Shown one piece after another: positions 14,929 through 24,412 of a DNA stretch of 64,000 nucleotides. The notes beneath the pieces were generated by a model. That model searched no databases. It worked only from the letters and a program-made list of their open reading frames with translations, and was not told the DNA's origin. The translations under genes and the position numbers were made by a program. Origin of the DNA: Hymenobacter psychrophilus (GTDB lineage Bacteria; Bacteroidota; Bacteroidia; Cytophagales; Hymenobacteraceae); assembly GCF_900107135.1 (NCBI RefSeq), contig NZ_FNOV01000009.1, positions 151,140 to 215,139 of the forward strand, given 5' to 3'. The stretch's first letter is position 1. Each line of letters starts with the position of its first letter.

Positions 14929-15975
14929 ATGATTTCAGCCAAAGGCTATGCGGCTCCCGCCGCCAACGAACCCCTTGCCCCCTTCAGTTTCGAGCGCCGC
15001 GACGTGGGCCCCCACGATGTGCGCATGGACATTCTTTTCTGCGGCGTCTGCCACTCCGATATTCACCAGGCCCGCAACGAGTGGGGTAGTTCGATGTTCC
15101 CGATGGTGCCCGGGCACGAAATTGTGGGCCGCGTAACGGAAGTCGGTGCCCATGTAAAGAACTTTAAAGTGGGCGATTTGGCCGGCGTTGGCTGCATGGT
15201 CGACTCGTGCCAGCACTGCGCCGAATGCAACGAAGGCCTGGAGCAGTACTGCGACAACGGTTTCGTGGGCACCTACAGCGCCACCGACAAAGACGGCTCG
15301 GTAACCCAGGGCGGCTACTCAAACAACATCGTGGTAACCGAGAAATTCGTGCTCCGCGTGTCCGATAAGCTTGATTTGTCGCGCGTGGCCCCGCTGCTGT
15401 GCGCCGGCATCACCACTTGGTCGCCGTTGCGCCAGTGGAATGCCAAAGCCGGCGACCGGGTAGCGGTTATCGGCCTGGGCGGCCTCGGCCACATGGCCGT
15501 TAAATTCGCCGCCGCCATGGGCTGCGAAGTCACCGTGCTCAGCACCTCGCCCGGCAAGGAAGCCGATGCTAAAGCCCTCGGCGCCCACAAGTTTGTGGTG
15601 ACCAAGGAGAAGGGCGCGATGGAAGGCATTAATAACTACTTCGACCTGATTATCAACACTGTATCGGCTCCCATCGATCTGATGCCCTACGTGGCCAGCC
15701 TGCGCCTCGATGGCACGATGGTGCTGCTCGGCGTACCGCCGGAAGCCGCTCAGCTGCACGCTTTCAACCTGATTGCTAAGCGCCGCCGCATTGCCGGCTC
15801 GCTCATCGGCGGCATCCAGGAAACCCAGGATATGCTGGATTTCTGTGCCGAGCACAACGTGATGAGCGACGTGGAAGTCATCAACATCGACTACATCAAC
15901 GAGGCATACGAGCGCATGATGAAGTCCGACGTAAAGTACCGCTTCGTGATTGACATGGAAAGCCTGAAAGGGTAG
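14929..15975 (+). CDS. Zinc-dependent NAD(P) alcohol dehydrogenase (YahK/CAD-like)
   Basis: A 348-residue medium-chain dehydrogenase. Catalytic zinc ligands: Cys41 (GVCHSD), His63 (PGHEIVG) and Cys157. The structural zinc is held by Cys94, Cys97, Cys100 and Cys108 (CQHCAECNEGLEQYC). The cofactor motif GLGGLG is at 181-186, and the STSPGKEADAKALGA segment after it is typical of NADP-preferring, cinnamyl-alcohol-type enzymes such as YahK, which reduce a wide range of aldehydes. A strong hairpin terminator lies 16 bp after the stop, so it is likely monocistronic. Confidence 0.93.
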   Translation: MISAKGYAAPAANEPLAPFSFERRDVGPHDVRMDILFCGVCHSDIHQARNEWGSSMFPMVPGHEIVGRVTEVGAHVKNFKVGDLAGVGCMVDSCQHCAECNEGLEQYCDNGFVGTYSATDKDGSVTQGGYSNNIVVTEKFVLRVSDKLDLSRVAPLLCAGITTWSPLRQWNAKAGDRVAVIGLGGLGHMAVKFAAAMGCEVTVLSTSPGKEADAKALGAHKFVVTKEKGAMEGINNYFDLIINTVSAPIDLMPYVASLRLDGTMVLLGVPPEAAQLHAFNLIAKRRRIAGSLIGGIQETQDMLDFCAEHNVMSDVEVINIDYINEAYERMMKSDVKYRFVIDMESLKG

Positions 15976-15990
15976 CCCTGCTGATTACAC

Positions 15991-16036
15991 ACAAAAAAGA
16001 GAGCCAACGATTCAGTTCGTTGGCTCTCTCTTTTGT
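15991..16036 (+). terminator. Bidirectional hairpin terminator
   Basis: AGAGAGCCAACGA pairs with TCGTTGGCTCTCT, preceded by an A-run and followed by CTTTTG, so it can stop transcription from the alcohol dehydrogenase gene and, read on the other strand, from the minus-strand hydrolase gene. Confidence 0.88.
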
Positions 16037-16047
16037 GGGTTGCTGTA

Positions 16048-16067
16048 GAGACGCATATTTGCGTCTC
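16048..16067. repeat. Short hairpin, family C
   Basis: GAGACGCA-TATT-TGCGTCTC, a perfect 8-bp stem preceded by GTA, so it carries the GTAGAGACGC core of family C. It lies just past the terminator, between convergent genes. Confidence 0.7.
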
Positions 16068-16134
16068 ATCGCTGAACATCTGACACCGTATGTGACAAGG
16101 TCGTTCAACGCCGAGACATCGGTCGGGCTGCTGA

Positions 16135-17688
16135 TTAATGCTTCACGAATACGTACGGGTCCTGTTCCACGTAGTCGTTAGCGCGCATTTCAAGAGACTT
16201 GACCTTACCGTTTTCCACTTCGAACTTGGCCGGCAGCACGCCGAACACGAGGTCGGAGTAAGTGGCGCGGAACTCTTGGCCGTCCATGTAGTCGAGCGTG
16301 GCGGTGAGGCCGGGGTGGGTGGGCAGCGTCACGAGGAGCTGCTTGCCTTTCTGGGTTACCTGGATGCGGCCGAACAGCGGGTTGTCGAACTCGCCCACGT
16401 AGGCTTTGAGGGGCAGCGGGGCCTTGGCTTTTTTGGCCACGCGGGCGGCCAGGGCCAGCGTGGGGTCGGGGCCGGCTGCTAGCTCGCCGGCGCGGCGGCG
16501 GGCCAGCAGCTGGGCGCTCCTATCGATGTAGGGCACGCCCAGGTAGGCGTCGAGAATCTGGTAGCGCAGCGCCTCGAAGAAGCTCTGGTTGTCGTTGTTG
16601 GTGAGTACGGCCAGGCCCAGGCCCGCCTCGGGCACGAAGCACACGTTGCTTACCTGCCCCGACGCGCCGCCCGTGTGCCAGTACACCTGCCGGCCGTTGT
16701 AATCAGCCGATTCCACGCCCAGCGCATACGTCACGAAATGGGTAGGAAACAGCGGCGACTTGCGGCTGCTGATGATGGTGTTGGCATCGCGCGTTTTGCG
16801 TAGTGCCGCCCAGGGCAGCACCTGCCGGCCCTCGTAGCGGCCGCTATCGAGTTGGAAACGCAGCCAATGGGTCAGGTCCGTTACGTTGGAGGCCATGCTG
16901 GCGCAGGGGCCCATGTTGTCCCAGTTATCAAACTGCACCTTAGCCAGCGGCCCGAAGGTGTTGGAATAAGCCGTGGCAATGTTGGGCTGCTTGGCGAATT
17001 CGAGCGACGAAACGAAGGTGCTTTTCATGCCCAGCGGCTGCAGCAGGTTCTGGCGCACGTAATCCTCCCAGCTCGTGCCGCCGGTAACGGCCGGAATCAC
17101 CTCGCCGGCCGCCACGAAGCCCGAGTTGCAGTAGCCGTAGTCCTTGCGGAACTCGCGGGTGGGCTGCATCAGCCGCATCCGGCGCACAATGTCGGCGCGC
17201 TCCAGGTTGGATTTGAAGAAGCTGAAGTCGCCCTGAAACGTTTTGAAACCGAGGTGGTGGCTCAGCAGGTCGCGCACCGTGACGAGGCGGGTGCTGGTAG
17301 AATCGTAGAGCCGGAAATCGGGCAGATACTTGGTGACGCGGTCGTCGAGGCTGATTTTCTTTTCGCCATCGAGCTTGGCCAGCGCCGTGCCGGTAAACAG
17401 CTTGGTGTTGGAGGCAATCATGAACAGCGTCTGCTCATCCACGAGGGCCGGCTTGCCCACTTCGCGCACGCCATAGCCCTTCTGCACCACCATCTGCCCG
17501 TCCTTCACCACCACCACGGCCAGCCCCGGAATGTTCCAGAGCCGCATGCCGCGCCGCACGTAGCTGTCGAGGCTGTCGGTGAGGAAGCGGTTAGGGGTCG
17601 TTGGAGCCGTTGTTTGCGCCTGAGTGGCCGTCGTCGCGCCCAGCAGCAGGGCCGCGGCGGTTAGTCGGAGGAAAGTAGAAGAGGGCAT
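16135..17688 (-). CDS. Exported serine hydrolase, class C beta-lactamase fold
   Basis: A 517-residue protein with a signal peptide (1-25, ending ATQAQ). Active-site motifs of the penicillin-binding/beta-lactamase C group are present: Ser93-x-x-Lys96 (ASNTKLF), Tyr186-Cys-Asn188 (YGYCNSG, the YxN motif) and WHTGGASG in place of KTG. A C-terminal beta domain of about 100 residues resembles DUF3471. Such proteins are more often esterases or D-amino peptidases than true beta-lactamases, so no drug-resistance role should be assumed. It is transcribed alone. Confidence 0.9.
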   Translation of the reverse strand: MPSSTFLRLTAAALLLGATTATQAQTTAPTTPNRFLTDSLDSYVRRGMRLWNIPGLAVVVVKDGQMVVQKGYGVREVGKPALVDEQTLFMIASNTKLFTGTALAKLDGEKKISLDDRVTKYLPDFRLYDSTSTRLVTVRDLLSHHLGFKTFQGDFSFFKSNLERADIVRRMRLMQPTREFRKDYGYCNSGFVAAGEVIPAVTGGTSWEDYVRQNLLQPLGMKSTFVSSLEFAKQPNIATAYSNTFGPLAKVQFDNWDNMGPCASMASNVTDLTHWLRFQLDSGRYEGRQVLPWAALRKTRDANTIISSRKSPLFPTHFVTYALGVESADYNGRQVYWHTGGASGQVSNVCFVPEAGLGLAVLTNNDNQSFFEALRYQILDAYLGVPYIDRSAQLLARRRAGELAAGPDPTLALAARVAKKAKAPLPLKAYVGEFDNPLFGRIQVTQKGKQLLVTLPTHPGLTATLDYMDGQEFRATYSDLVFGVLPAKFEVENGKVKSLEMRANDYVEQDPYVFVKH

Positions 17689-17712
17689 TGGGAGGTAATA
17701 GTGGGATTTGGG

Positions 17713-17850
17713 AATAAAAGAACGTCATGCAGAGCGAAGCGAAGCATCTCGCCCGCTTCGTTGTAAAAGTAACTCCTGACGATTGGGTTTACTATTGCAA
17801 CATCAGCAGTAGAGATGCTTCGACTTCGCTCAGCATGATGTTCTTTTATT
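17713..17850. repeat. Inverted repeat, family A
   Basis: AATAAAAGAACGTCATGC at 17713-17730 pairs with GCATGATGTTCTTTTATT at 17833-17850 (one mismatch), and inner segments around GAAGCATCTC also pair, with an unpaired centre. It lies between two minus-strand genes, upstream of the hydrolase start. Confidence 0.88.
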
Positions 17851-17877
17851 CATCAGCTTATCATGTAGTCTTCCGGG

Positions 17878-18369
17878 CTATTCTTTCTCCACCGGAAACT
17901 CAAATTCGCCCTCCAAGGTGAAGCGGCGGGCGCCACGGCCGACTTCGCACACCTGGCAGCGGTAGGTGCCGCGTATCCAATGACGCTCGGCATTCACGCC
18001 GGTAATCACCACCTGACCGGGATTGTCGGAGCACGATTTGGAGTAGGCCGATATGGCGTTGTAGCGGTAGGAGGCGTCGCGGTTGCGGCCGCTCAGGATT
18101 TCCTGAAACTTGTAGGTATCGACTTTGATGGGAAACCGGTCGATGATGATATTGAGCCCCTGCCCGTCGGGGTCGTCGGCGCGCACGATGTTGAGGCGCA
18201 GGGCCCGGTCTTCGCTAAGGAAAAAGCGCGAGCTAAGCGTATCGGCGGGCACATTCTTGCCATCGATGCGCAGTGTGAGGTGGCGAACCGGGGCGGCCGG
18301 CGGCGCGGAGGGAGCAACGGGAGCCGCCCCCAGCAACGGCAGCAGCAACAGGGGAAGAAAGCGTTTCAT
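17878..18369 (-). CDS. Exported hypothetical protein
   Basis: A 163-residue protein with a clear signal peptide (MKRFLPLLLLPLLGAAP followed by an Ala/Pro-rich stretch to about residue 28). The mature part has alternating strands, RHLTLRIDGKNVPAD near its N-terminus, YNAISAYSKSCSDNPGQVVI in the middle, and a CQVC pair near the C-terminus; with the single Cys in SKSCSD these could form a disulphide. It ends in a strand, FTLEGEFEFPVEKE. The overall pattern recalls small DUF6252-like periplasmic proteins of Bacteroidota, with low certainty. Confidence 0.75.
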   Translation of the reverse strand: MKRFLPLLLLPLLGAAPVAPSAPPAAPVRHLTLRIDGKNVPADTLSSRFFLSEDRALRLNIVRADDPDGQGLNIIIDRFPIKVDTYKFQEILSGRNRDASYRYNAISAYSKSCSDNPGQVVITGVNAERHWIRGTYRCQVCEVGRGARRFTLEGEFEFPVEKE

Positions 18370-18436
18370 GGAAGCCGGTGGAACAAGAATCAGCCCAGAA
18401 GCTACGGAAAAAACGGCTGTTGCCTTGCCAGAACGA

Positions 18437-18468
18437 TGTAGAGACGCAACATCTTGCGTCTCTACATC
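18437..18468. repeat. Compact hairpin, family C
   Basis: ATGTAGAGACGCAA-CATC-TTGCGTCTCTACAT, a perfect 14-bp stem with a 4-base loop, between two minus-strand genes and 9 bp past the stop of the Ldh2-type gene. It may serve as a terminator for that gene, although no T-run follows. Confidence 0.88.
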
Positions 18469-18477
18469 CGCCAGCCA

Positions 18478-19545
18478 CTACAGCTGTACCCCAAACTTCT
18501 GGCCCAGGCTTTCCAGGTCGCGCAGCACCGGTTCCAGCAGCGGAATGCCGTCCAGCAGGCGTATGGCGGCGGTTTCGCGCTCCGGGTCGCCGGGGATGAG
18601 CACGCGCTGGCCCTCCGTGGCGCGGGCGGCCCGGAAGGTGGCAATCCAGTTGTCCATGTCGGCCTTGAACTCGGCGGCGGGCCGGAAGGCATCGACCCGC
18701 ATGGCCCCGAAAAAGTGGCCCAGGCCCTGGCCTACGGGGTTGGCCGCCGGCTGCAGAAAAGCCACGAACGGCGGCACCCAGGGCCCATAATTAGCTCCGC
18801 TGAGTACGGCCGAGAAAATATCGACCACCGCGCCCAGCCCGTAGCCCTTGTGTGAGCCGGTGGCCCCGCCCAGCGGCAGCAGGGCCCCGCCGTTTTTCAC
18901 GGCGTTGGGGTCAGTCGAGCCGTTGCCGGCCGCGTCCTGGGCCCAGCCTTCGGGAATGGGCTGCTGCTTGCGCTGGGCAATTTCGAGCTTGCCGTTGGCG
19001 GCGGTGGTGGTGGCCATGTCGAGCACGAAATCGGGCTGCTCGGCGGCGGGCACGGCTACGGCAATCGGGTTGGTGCCCAGCAGGCGCTCCAGCGAGTGGG
19101 TAGGCGCTACCAGGGGCGAGGCATTGGTCATGGCCACGCCAATCATGTCGTGGGCCAGCGGAAGCATGGCGTGGTAGCCGGCGATGCCGAAGTGGTTGGA
19201 GTTCTTCACCGAAACCCAGCCGGTGCCCACCTGCCGGGCCTTTTCCATGGCTACGCGCATGGCCCGCGGCCCCACTACCAGCCCCAGGCCGCCGTCGCCA
19301 TCCACCACGGCCGTGCTGGGCGTTTCGTAGGTGACGCCCACCCGGGGCGTGGTGTTGATACGGCCGGCTTCCCAGAGGCGCACGTAGCCAATCAGCCGGG
19401 CCACGCCGTGCGAATCTACCCCCCGCAAATCCGCTGAAAGCAGTGTTTCGGTAGCCAGCAAAGCATCTTCTTCGGGACAGCCCATGCTGCGGAATACGGC
19501 TTCGGCAAAGGCGAAGAGTTGGGCGTAAGGAAGCGTGGTAGTCAT
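18478..19545 (-). CDS. Malate/L-lactate dehydrogenase family (Ldh2-type)
   Basis: A 355-residue NAD(P)-dependent oxidoreductase of the Ldh2/AllD/YlbC type, unrelated to classical lactate dehydrogenase. Family features in order: LLSADLRGVDSHGVARLIGY with the conserved His, VSVKNSNHFGIAGYHA with the NHFG motif, MTNASPLVAPTHSLERLLGT, the cofactor-binding LDMATTTAANGKLEIAQRK, and GGATGSHKGYGLG. Length and order are normal. The substrate (malate, lactate, ureidoglycolate or a sugar acid) cannot be decided. It lies between two inverted repeats. Confidence 0.88.
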   Translation of the reverse strand: MTTTLPYAQLFAFAEAVFRSMGCPEEDALLATETLLSADLRGVDSHGVARLIGYVRLWEAGRINTTPRVGVTYETPSTAVVDGDGGLGLVVGPRAMRVAMEKARQVGTGWVSVKNSNHFGIAGYHAMLPLAHDMIGVAMTNASPLVAPTHSLERLLGTNPIAVAVPAAEQPDFVLDMATTTAANGKLEIAQRKQQPIPEGWAQDAAGNGSTDPNAVKNGGALLPLGGATGSHKGYGLGAVVDIFSAVLSGANYGPWVPPFVAFLQPAANPVGQGLGHFFGAMRVDAFRPAAEFKADMDNWIATFRAARATEGQRVLIPGDPERETAAIRLLDGIPLLEPVLRDLESLGQKFGVQL

Positions 19546-19571
19546 GGGCGGGAGGGGAAGTGGCCCACAGT

Positions 19572-19678
19572 TCCCAGGGCTGAAGCCCTGGACTACGGAG
19601 CGGTGCGGGTAGGCGGAAGGTGGAGAGAAAGAGTGGAGATACCGGTTCGCTCCGTAGCCCAGGGCTTCAGCCCTGGGA
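19572..19678. repeat. Inverted repeat, family E
   Basis: 31-bp arms 19572-19602 and 19648-19678 with one mismatch; each arm itself contains the near-palindrome CCCAGGGCTTCAGCCCTGGG. The same core occurs at 49515-49584. It lies between the Ppx/GppA gene's stop and the Ldh2-type gene's start. Confidence 0.92.
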
Positions 19679-19690
19679 CGTCCGGGGCTG

Positions 19691-20626
19691 CTACAGCATT
19701 TCAGCCAGCAGACCTTCCTTCAAAGCATAAGCCGAGGTGCGGATGCGGGTCAGGCCGGTCAGCTGCAGCACATAGTCAATCAGAATGGCGGCTACCACCA
19801 GCATGTCGGCGCGCATGGGCAGGATGCCGGGCAGGGCCTGGCGCTGCTCGTGGTTGAGGCTGAGCAGCTGGGTGTAGCTGTGGCGGAAGCTGCTAAGGGC
19901 CAATTCGGTGCTCGGTGGCAGCTCGGCTTCGGTGCGCAGCTGGCCCAGCTGCATGTCGGCCAGACTGTCGAAACTGCCCGAGGCGCCAATCAGGCTCGTG
20001 GGCGGAAACTCGGCCAGGGCGGCTGTTAGCGGGGCCAGCACTTCGGCCAGGTACTGCTGCTCGGCCACCATAGCTTCGGCGGGCATGATGCCGCTGGGCT
20101 CCGGAAAAAACTTGTCGAGCAGGCGCTGGGCCCCGATTTCGAAGCTGCGTTTCCAGAAAATAGTGGTGTCGTCGGCCAGAATGAACTCCACCGAGCCACC
20201 ACCGATGTCCATAATGAGGTGGCACTCGGACCCCAGCGGCACGGCCTGGCGCACGCCGGCGCAAATCAGCTCCGCCTCCCGGTCGCCGCCAATCACCTCG
20301 ACCTGAATCCCGGTCTGCTCAAAAATATCTTTGACCAGCTCAGGGCCGTTTTCGGTTACGCGCATAGCGCTGGTGGCCGTAGCCCGCACATCGGTCACCT
20401 GGTGCAGCTCAATTTCCTCGCGGAAGCCGAGTAGCGCGTGCAAAGCCCGCTCGTAGGCCGGCTCGGCAATGCGGCCCGCGCTGATGCCGCCCTCGCCCAG
20501 CCGTACGCCTACTTTGGTCCGCAACAGCGTGTGCGGCTGCGAATGGCCAGCTTCGGGCATCTCCACAATCAGAAGGTGAAATGTGTTGGTACCCAGGTCA
20601 ATCAGGGCAAGGCGGCGGTGCTGCAT
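19691..20626 (-). CDS. Ppx/GppA phosphatase family protein
   Basis: A 311-residue member of the ASKHA-fold exopolyphosphatase / pppGpp phosphohydrolase family. The phosphate-1 loop is LIDLGTNTFHLLI (8-20) and the phosphate-2 loop is MDIGGGSVEFIL, with the catalytic Glu expected in the GGDREAEL segment. It lacks the C-terminal HD-like domain of E. coli Ppx (513 aa), as is usual for the short forms. It should remove terminal phosphate from polyphosphate or guanosine pentaphosphate. Confidence 0.9.
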   Translation of the reverse strand: MQHRRLALIDLGTNTFHLLIVEMPEAGHSQPHTLLRTKVGVRLGEGGISAGRIAEPAYERALHALLGFREEIELHQVTDVRATATSAMRVTENGPELVKDIFEQTGIQVEVIGGDREAELICAGVRQAVPLGSECHLIMDIGGGSVEFILADDTTIFWKRSFEIGAQRLLDKFFPEPSGIMPAEAMVAEQQYLAEVLAPLTAALAEFPPTSLIGASGSFDSLADMQLGQLRTEAELPPSTELALSSFRHSYTQLLSLNHEQRQALPGILPMRADMLVVAAILIDYVLQLTGLTRIRTSAYALKEGLLAEML

Positions 20627-20670
20627 GGTTGGATCTTGGTTGGTGATTTATAGTTTTTGGCGGTCCAATA

Positions 20671-20780
20671 AGAACGTCATGCTGAGCGAAGTCGAAGCAT
20701 CTCGCATGCCAAAGTAATTCCTACTGAGTGGGTTACCACTGCACGCGAGATGCTTCGGCTTCGCTCAGCATGACGTTCCT
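20671..20780. repeat. Inverted repeat, family A
   Basis: AGAACGTCATGCTGAGCGAAG at the left end pairs with the segment ending CGCTCAGCATGACGTTCCT; the GAAGCATCTCGC part pairs with GCGAGATGCTTC. It lies between two minus-strand genes. Confidence 0.9.
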
Positions 20781-20797
20781 AATCAGCCAAAAACCTG

Positions 20798-21682
20798 CTA
20801 CGTGGCGAACCGGCAGAAGGTGCCCAGGGGCAGCTTGCGGGCGCCGGCGTCGTGGAGGTAGATTTCCCCGATTTCCCGCTTGTCGCGCATGGTGGGGAAG
20901 ATTTCGCTCACCAGGTTGTCGAGAATCAGGGCCGAGAAACCAAGCGAATAGAGGTTGACGAGGAAGAAATGGTCTTCGGGGTCGAGCAGCTGCTGGCAGA
21001 GCTTGAGCATTTCGTTGAGCTCGTCTTCGAGCTGCCACTTTTCGCCGTTGGGGCCGCGGCCGTAGGCGGGCGGGTCGAGGATGAGGCCCTGGTATTTGCT
21101 GCCGCGCTTCACTTCGCGCTTCACGTACTTCATGGCGTCTTCTACCAGCCAGCGCACGCCGTCAATGCCCGAGGCTTCCATGTTGTCGCGGGCCCAGAAG
21201 TTGACCTGCTTCACCGAGTCGAGGTGGGTTACGTCGGCGCCGGCGGCGCGGGCGGCCAGCGTGGCGGCCCCGGTGTAGGCAAACAGGTTGAGCACCCGCG
21301 GCTGGGCCACCTTGCGCCGCCGCGTTTCGTTGTAGATGAACTGCCAGTTGGGGTCCTGCTCCGGAAACAGCCCCACGTGCTTGAACGACGACATGCCCAG
21401 CCGGAAACGCAGCTTCAGCCCATCGGGCCGCTCGTAATTAATATGCCACTGCTCGGGCGTGCCGGGCTTTATTTTCCATTGGCCGCGCTCCTGACTGCCT
21501 TTTTCGCGGGTGAAAATGGCGTTGGCGCGCTGCCACTCCGAAGCCGGCAGGTGCGGGTCCCAGATGGCCTGGGGCTCGGGGCGGGCCAGAATGTGCTGGC
21601 CGAAACGCTCCAGCTTCTCGAAGTTGCCCGCGTCGAGCAGCTCGTAATCGGCCCAGGGGCTCGTGGTAAGAAATGTATACAT
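20798..21682 (-). CDS. RlmI-like class I SAM-dependent methyltransferase
   Basis: A 294-residue methyltransferase of the RlmI/RlmK (23S rRNA m5C / m7G) type. The SAM site is VLNLFAYTGAATLAARAAGA, followed by the acidic end of strand 2 in THLDSVKQVNFWARDN, and LILDPPAYGRGPNGEKW (motif IV, DPPAxG) is unusually well kept. The usual N-terminal PUA domain of RlmI is replaced by about 100 residues of a shorter domain with LRFRLGMSSFKHVGLFPEQ. rRNA is the likely target; the base is unknown. Confidence 0.85.
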   Translation of the reverse strand: MYTFLTTSPWADYELLDAGNFEKLERFGQHILARPEPQAIWDPHLPASEWQRANAIFTREKGSQERGQWKIKPGTPEQWHINYERPDGLKLRFRLGMSSFKHVGLFPEQDPNWQFIYNETRRRKVAQPRVLNLFAYTGAATLAARAAGADVTHLDSVKQVNFWARDNMEASGIDGVRWLVEDAMKYVKREVKRGSKYQGLILDPPAYGRGPNGEKWQLEDELNEMLKLCQQLLDPEDHFFLVNLYSLGFSALILDNLVSEIFPTMRDKREIGEIYLHDAGARKLPLGTFCRFAT

Positions 21683-21725
21683 GCTGGGCGTAAAGGTATG
21701 GAACCGGAGATAGTGAACAGTGAGA

Positions 21726-21771
21726 GAACGTCATTCTTCGACTACGCTCCGCTTCGCTCAGAATGACGTTC
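21726..21771. repeat. Compact inverted repeat, family A
   Basis: GAACGTCATTCT pairs with AGAATGACGTTC around a partly paired CG-rich centre (CTTCGACTACGCTCCGCTTCG). It looks like a minimal or deleted copy of the longer family A elements. The flanking TAGTGAACAGTGAG (21712-21725) is a heptamer-like sequence. Confidence 0.85.
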
Positions 21772-21790
21772 GCCATTATTCACGGTTCTC

Positions 21791-21798
21791 TACCTTTG
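21791..21798 (+). promoter_or_regulatory. -7 box directly before dapF
   Basis: TACCTTTG, an exact TAnnTTTG, ends 4 bases before the dapF ATG (21803). If used, transcription would start at or next to the start codon, giving a leaderless message. No strong TTG lies at the expected distance upstream. Confidence 0.45.
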
Positions 21799-21802
21799 CC
21801 CC

Positions 21803-22597
21803 ATGAGCACCACGCTGCACTTCTGCAAATACCAAGGTACCGGCAACGACTTCGTAATGGTCGATGACCGTGCCAACCAGTTCGATGCCGCCGACCACCA
21901 GCTGGTGCGCCACCTCTGCGACCGGCGCCGCGGCATCGGGGCCGACGGGCTGATTCTGTTGCGCCAGCACCCGGACTACGATTTCGAGATGGTGTATTTC
22001 AATGCCGATGGCCATCTGGGCTCGATGTGCGGCAACGGCGGCCGCTGCACAGTGGCCTTTGCCCAGCAATTGGGCGTCATCGAAACCGACACCCGCTTCC
22101 TGGCCATCGACGGCCCCCACGAAGCCCGCGTGGCGGTCGATGGGACCGTGCACCTGCGCATGCAGGACGTGCGCGGCCAGCAGGAAATCGACGATTACGG
22201 CGTGTTCCTCGACACCGGCTCGCCCCACCTCGTCTGTTTCCAGCCGGCCGGCAGCTTGTCTGGGCTGGATGTGGTAACCGAGGGCCGGATCCTGCGCGAC
22301 GGCGAGCTGTTCCGCGAAAAAGGCACCAACGTGAACTTCGTGGAGGTGCCCGCCACGCCCGACCAGCCCTGGCCGGTGCGCACCTACGAACGCGGCGTAG
22401 AGGACGAAACGCTGAGCTGCGGCACGGGAGTCACGGCCGTGGCGCTGGCCGCTTCCCGGCACGGCGCGGCCAGCCCCGTGCGTCTGCGCACGCCCGGCGG
22501 CGAGCTGCAGGTAGCGTTCGAGGCGCACCCCGACGGCTCGTTCACCAACGTTTACCTCAGCGGCCCCGCTACCTTCGTATTCGAAGGGGAGGTGTAG
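21803..22597 (+). CDS. dapF: Diaminopimelate epimerase
   Basis: A 264-residue enzyme that converts LL- to meso-diaminopimelate for lysine and peptidoglycan synthesis in the cytoplasm. Both catalytic cysteines are present: Cys76 in GSMCGNGGRC and Cys206 in ETLSCGTGVTA. YQGTGNDFVMVDDRA at the N-terminus and GADGLILL are family hallmarks. It is the first gene of a probable three-gene unit with an ABC ATPase (50 bp downstream) and a GNAT acetyltransferase. Confidence 0.96.
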   Translation: MSTTLHFCKYQGTGNDFVMVDDRANQFDAADHQLVRHLCDRRRGIGADGLILLRQHPDYDFEMVYFNADGHLGSMCGNGGRCTVAFAQQLGVIETDTRFLAIDGPHEARVAVDGTVHLRMQDVRGQQEIDDYGVFLDTGSPHLVCFQPAGSLSGLDVVTEGRILRDGELFREKGTNVNFVEVPATPDQPWPVRTYERGVEDETLSCGTGVTAVALAASRHGAASPVRLRTPGGELQVAFEAHPDGSFTNVYLSGPATFVFEGEV

Positions 22598-22647
22598 GCG
22601 CTGGTACCGCGAAACAGATTTACGCGGTACAGATTGTTCTATTGACC

Positions 22648-23670
<1,023 letters not shown>

Positions 23671-23680
23671 GCACTGCCTT

Positions 23681-24196
23681 ATGCTCCAATCCGACCTCAT
23701 CCGCCTGCGCCCGCTGGAAGCCGACGACCTTGGTTTCCTGTATCAGCTGGAAAACGACCCGGCCGTGTGGGGCGTGTCGGATACGCTGGCGCCCGTGTCG
23801 CGGCACGTGCTGCGGCAGTACCTGGATAGCGCGGCGGCCGATTTTTTTGAGGTGCGCCAGCTGCGGCTGGTACTCGAAGATTCGGCCAGCGGAGCGGCGG
23901 TGGGCACGCTGGATTTATTCGGCTTCGAGCCTTTGCACCAGCGGGCGGGCGTGGGCATTACGGTGCTGGCCGGCCACCGACGGCACGGCTACGCCCGGGC
24001 CGCGCTGGAGCTGCTGCAACCCTACGCCCGGCAGGTGCTGCGCCTGCATCAGCTTTTTTGCACGATTGGGGCCGATAACGAGGCTAGTCTGCAGCTGTTT
24101 GCGGCGGCGGGTTTTGGGCGGGTGGGCGTGCGGCGCGAGTGGCTGCGCACCGCCGACGGCTGGCAGGACGCCGTGGAGCTACAGTGCCTACTGTAA
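23681..24196 (+). CDS. GNAT family N-acetyltransferase
   Basis: A 171-residue acetyltransferase of the RimJ/RimL-like GNAT group. It starts MLQSDLIRLRPLEADDL and has VGTLDLFGFEPLHQRAGVGI followed by LAGHRRHGYARAAL, the acetyl-CoA pyrophosphate loop (here HRRHGYA, the RxxGxG/A motif), and near the end CTIGADNEASLQLFAAAGF, typical of the group. It starts 10 bp after the ABC ATPase gene, so it is probably in the dapF operon. The substrate is unknown; the protein could modify a ribosomal protein or a small amine. Confidence 0.9.
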   Translation: MLQSDLIRLRPLEADDLGFLYQLENDPAVWGVSDTLAPVSRHVLRQYLDSAAADFFEVRQLRLVLEDSASGAAVGTLDLFGFEPLHQRAGVGITVLAGHRRHGYARAALELLQPYARQVLRLHQLFCTIGADNEASLQLFAAAGFGRVGVRREWLRTADGWQDAVELQCLL

Positions 24197-24412
24197 ACTA
24201 CTGCGGCCCAGGCGCAGCAAATAGCCGCATAACCGGCGGCGGTGCGGAAAAGTTTAGCTCGACAGCAAGCCAATTTACTTAGCCCAGATGGCTAGCTAAA
24301 ATAGTAGTAGCTCGACAATATCTTTTTGAAAAGACGGGCGTATAGGCGAGGGAAGCGCAGCGGAAAGGCCTGTGTGGTTGCCTGGCTTCCCCCATCATTT
24401 ATCCCGTTCTTT

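Noticed and set aside
16135..17688. Beta-lactamase resistance gene
   Set aside because: SxxK and YxN motifs are shared by many esterases and peptidases; the DUF3471-like tail and WHTGG motif fit the general serine hydrolase group.
22027..22647. Long in-frame extension upstream of the ABC ATPase start
   Set aside because: It reads dapF in another frame with Arg/Pro-rich nonsense; the ATPase starts naturally at MPEPDFLTVHN.
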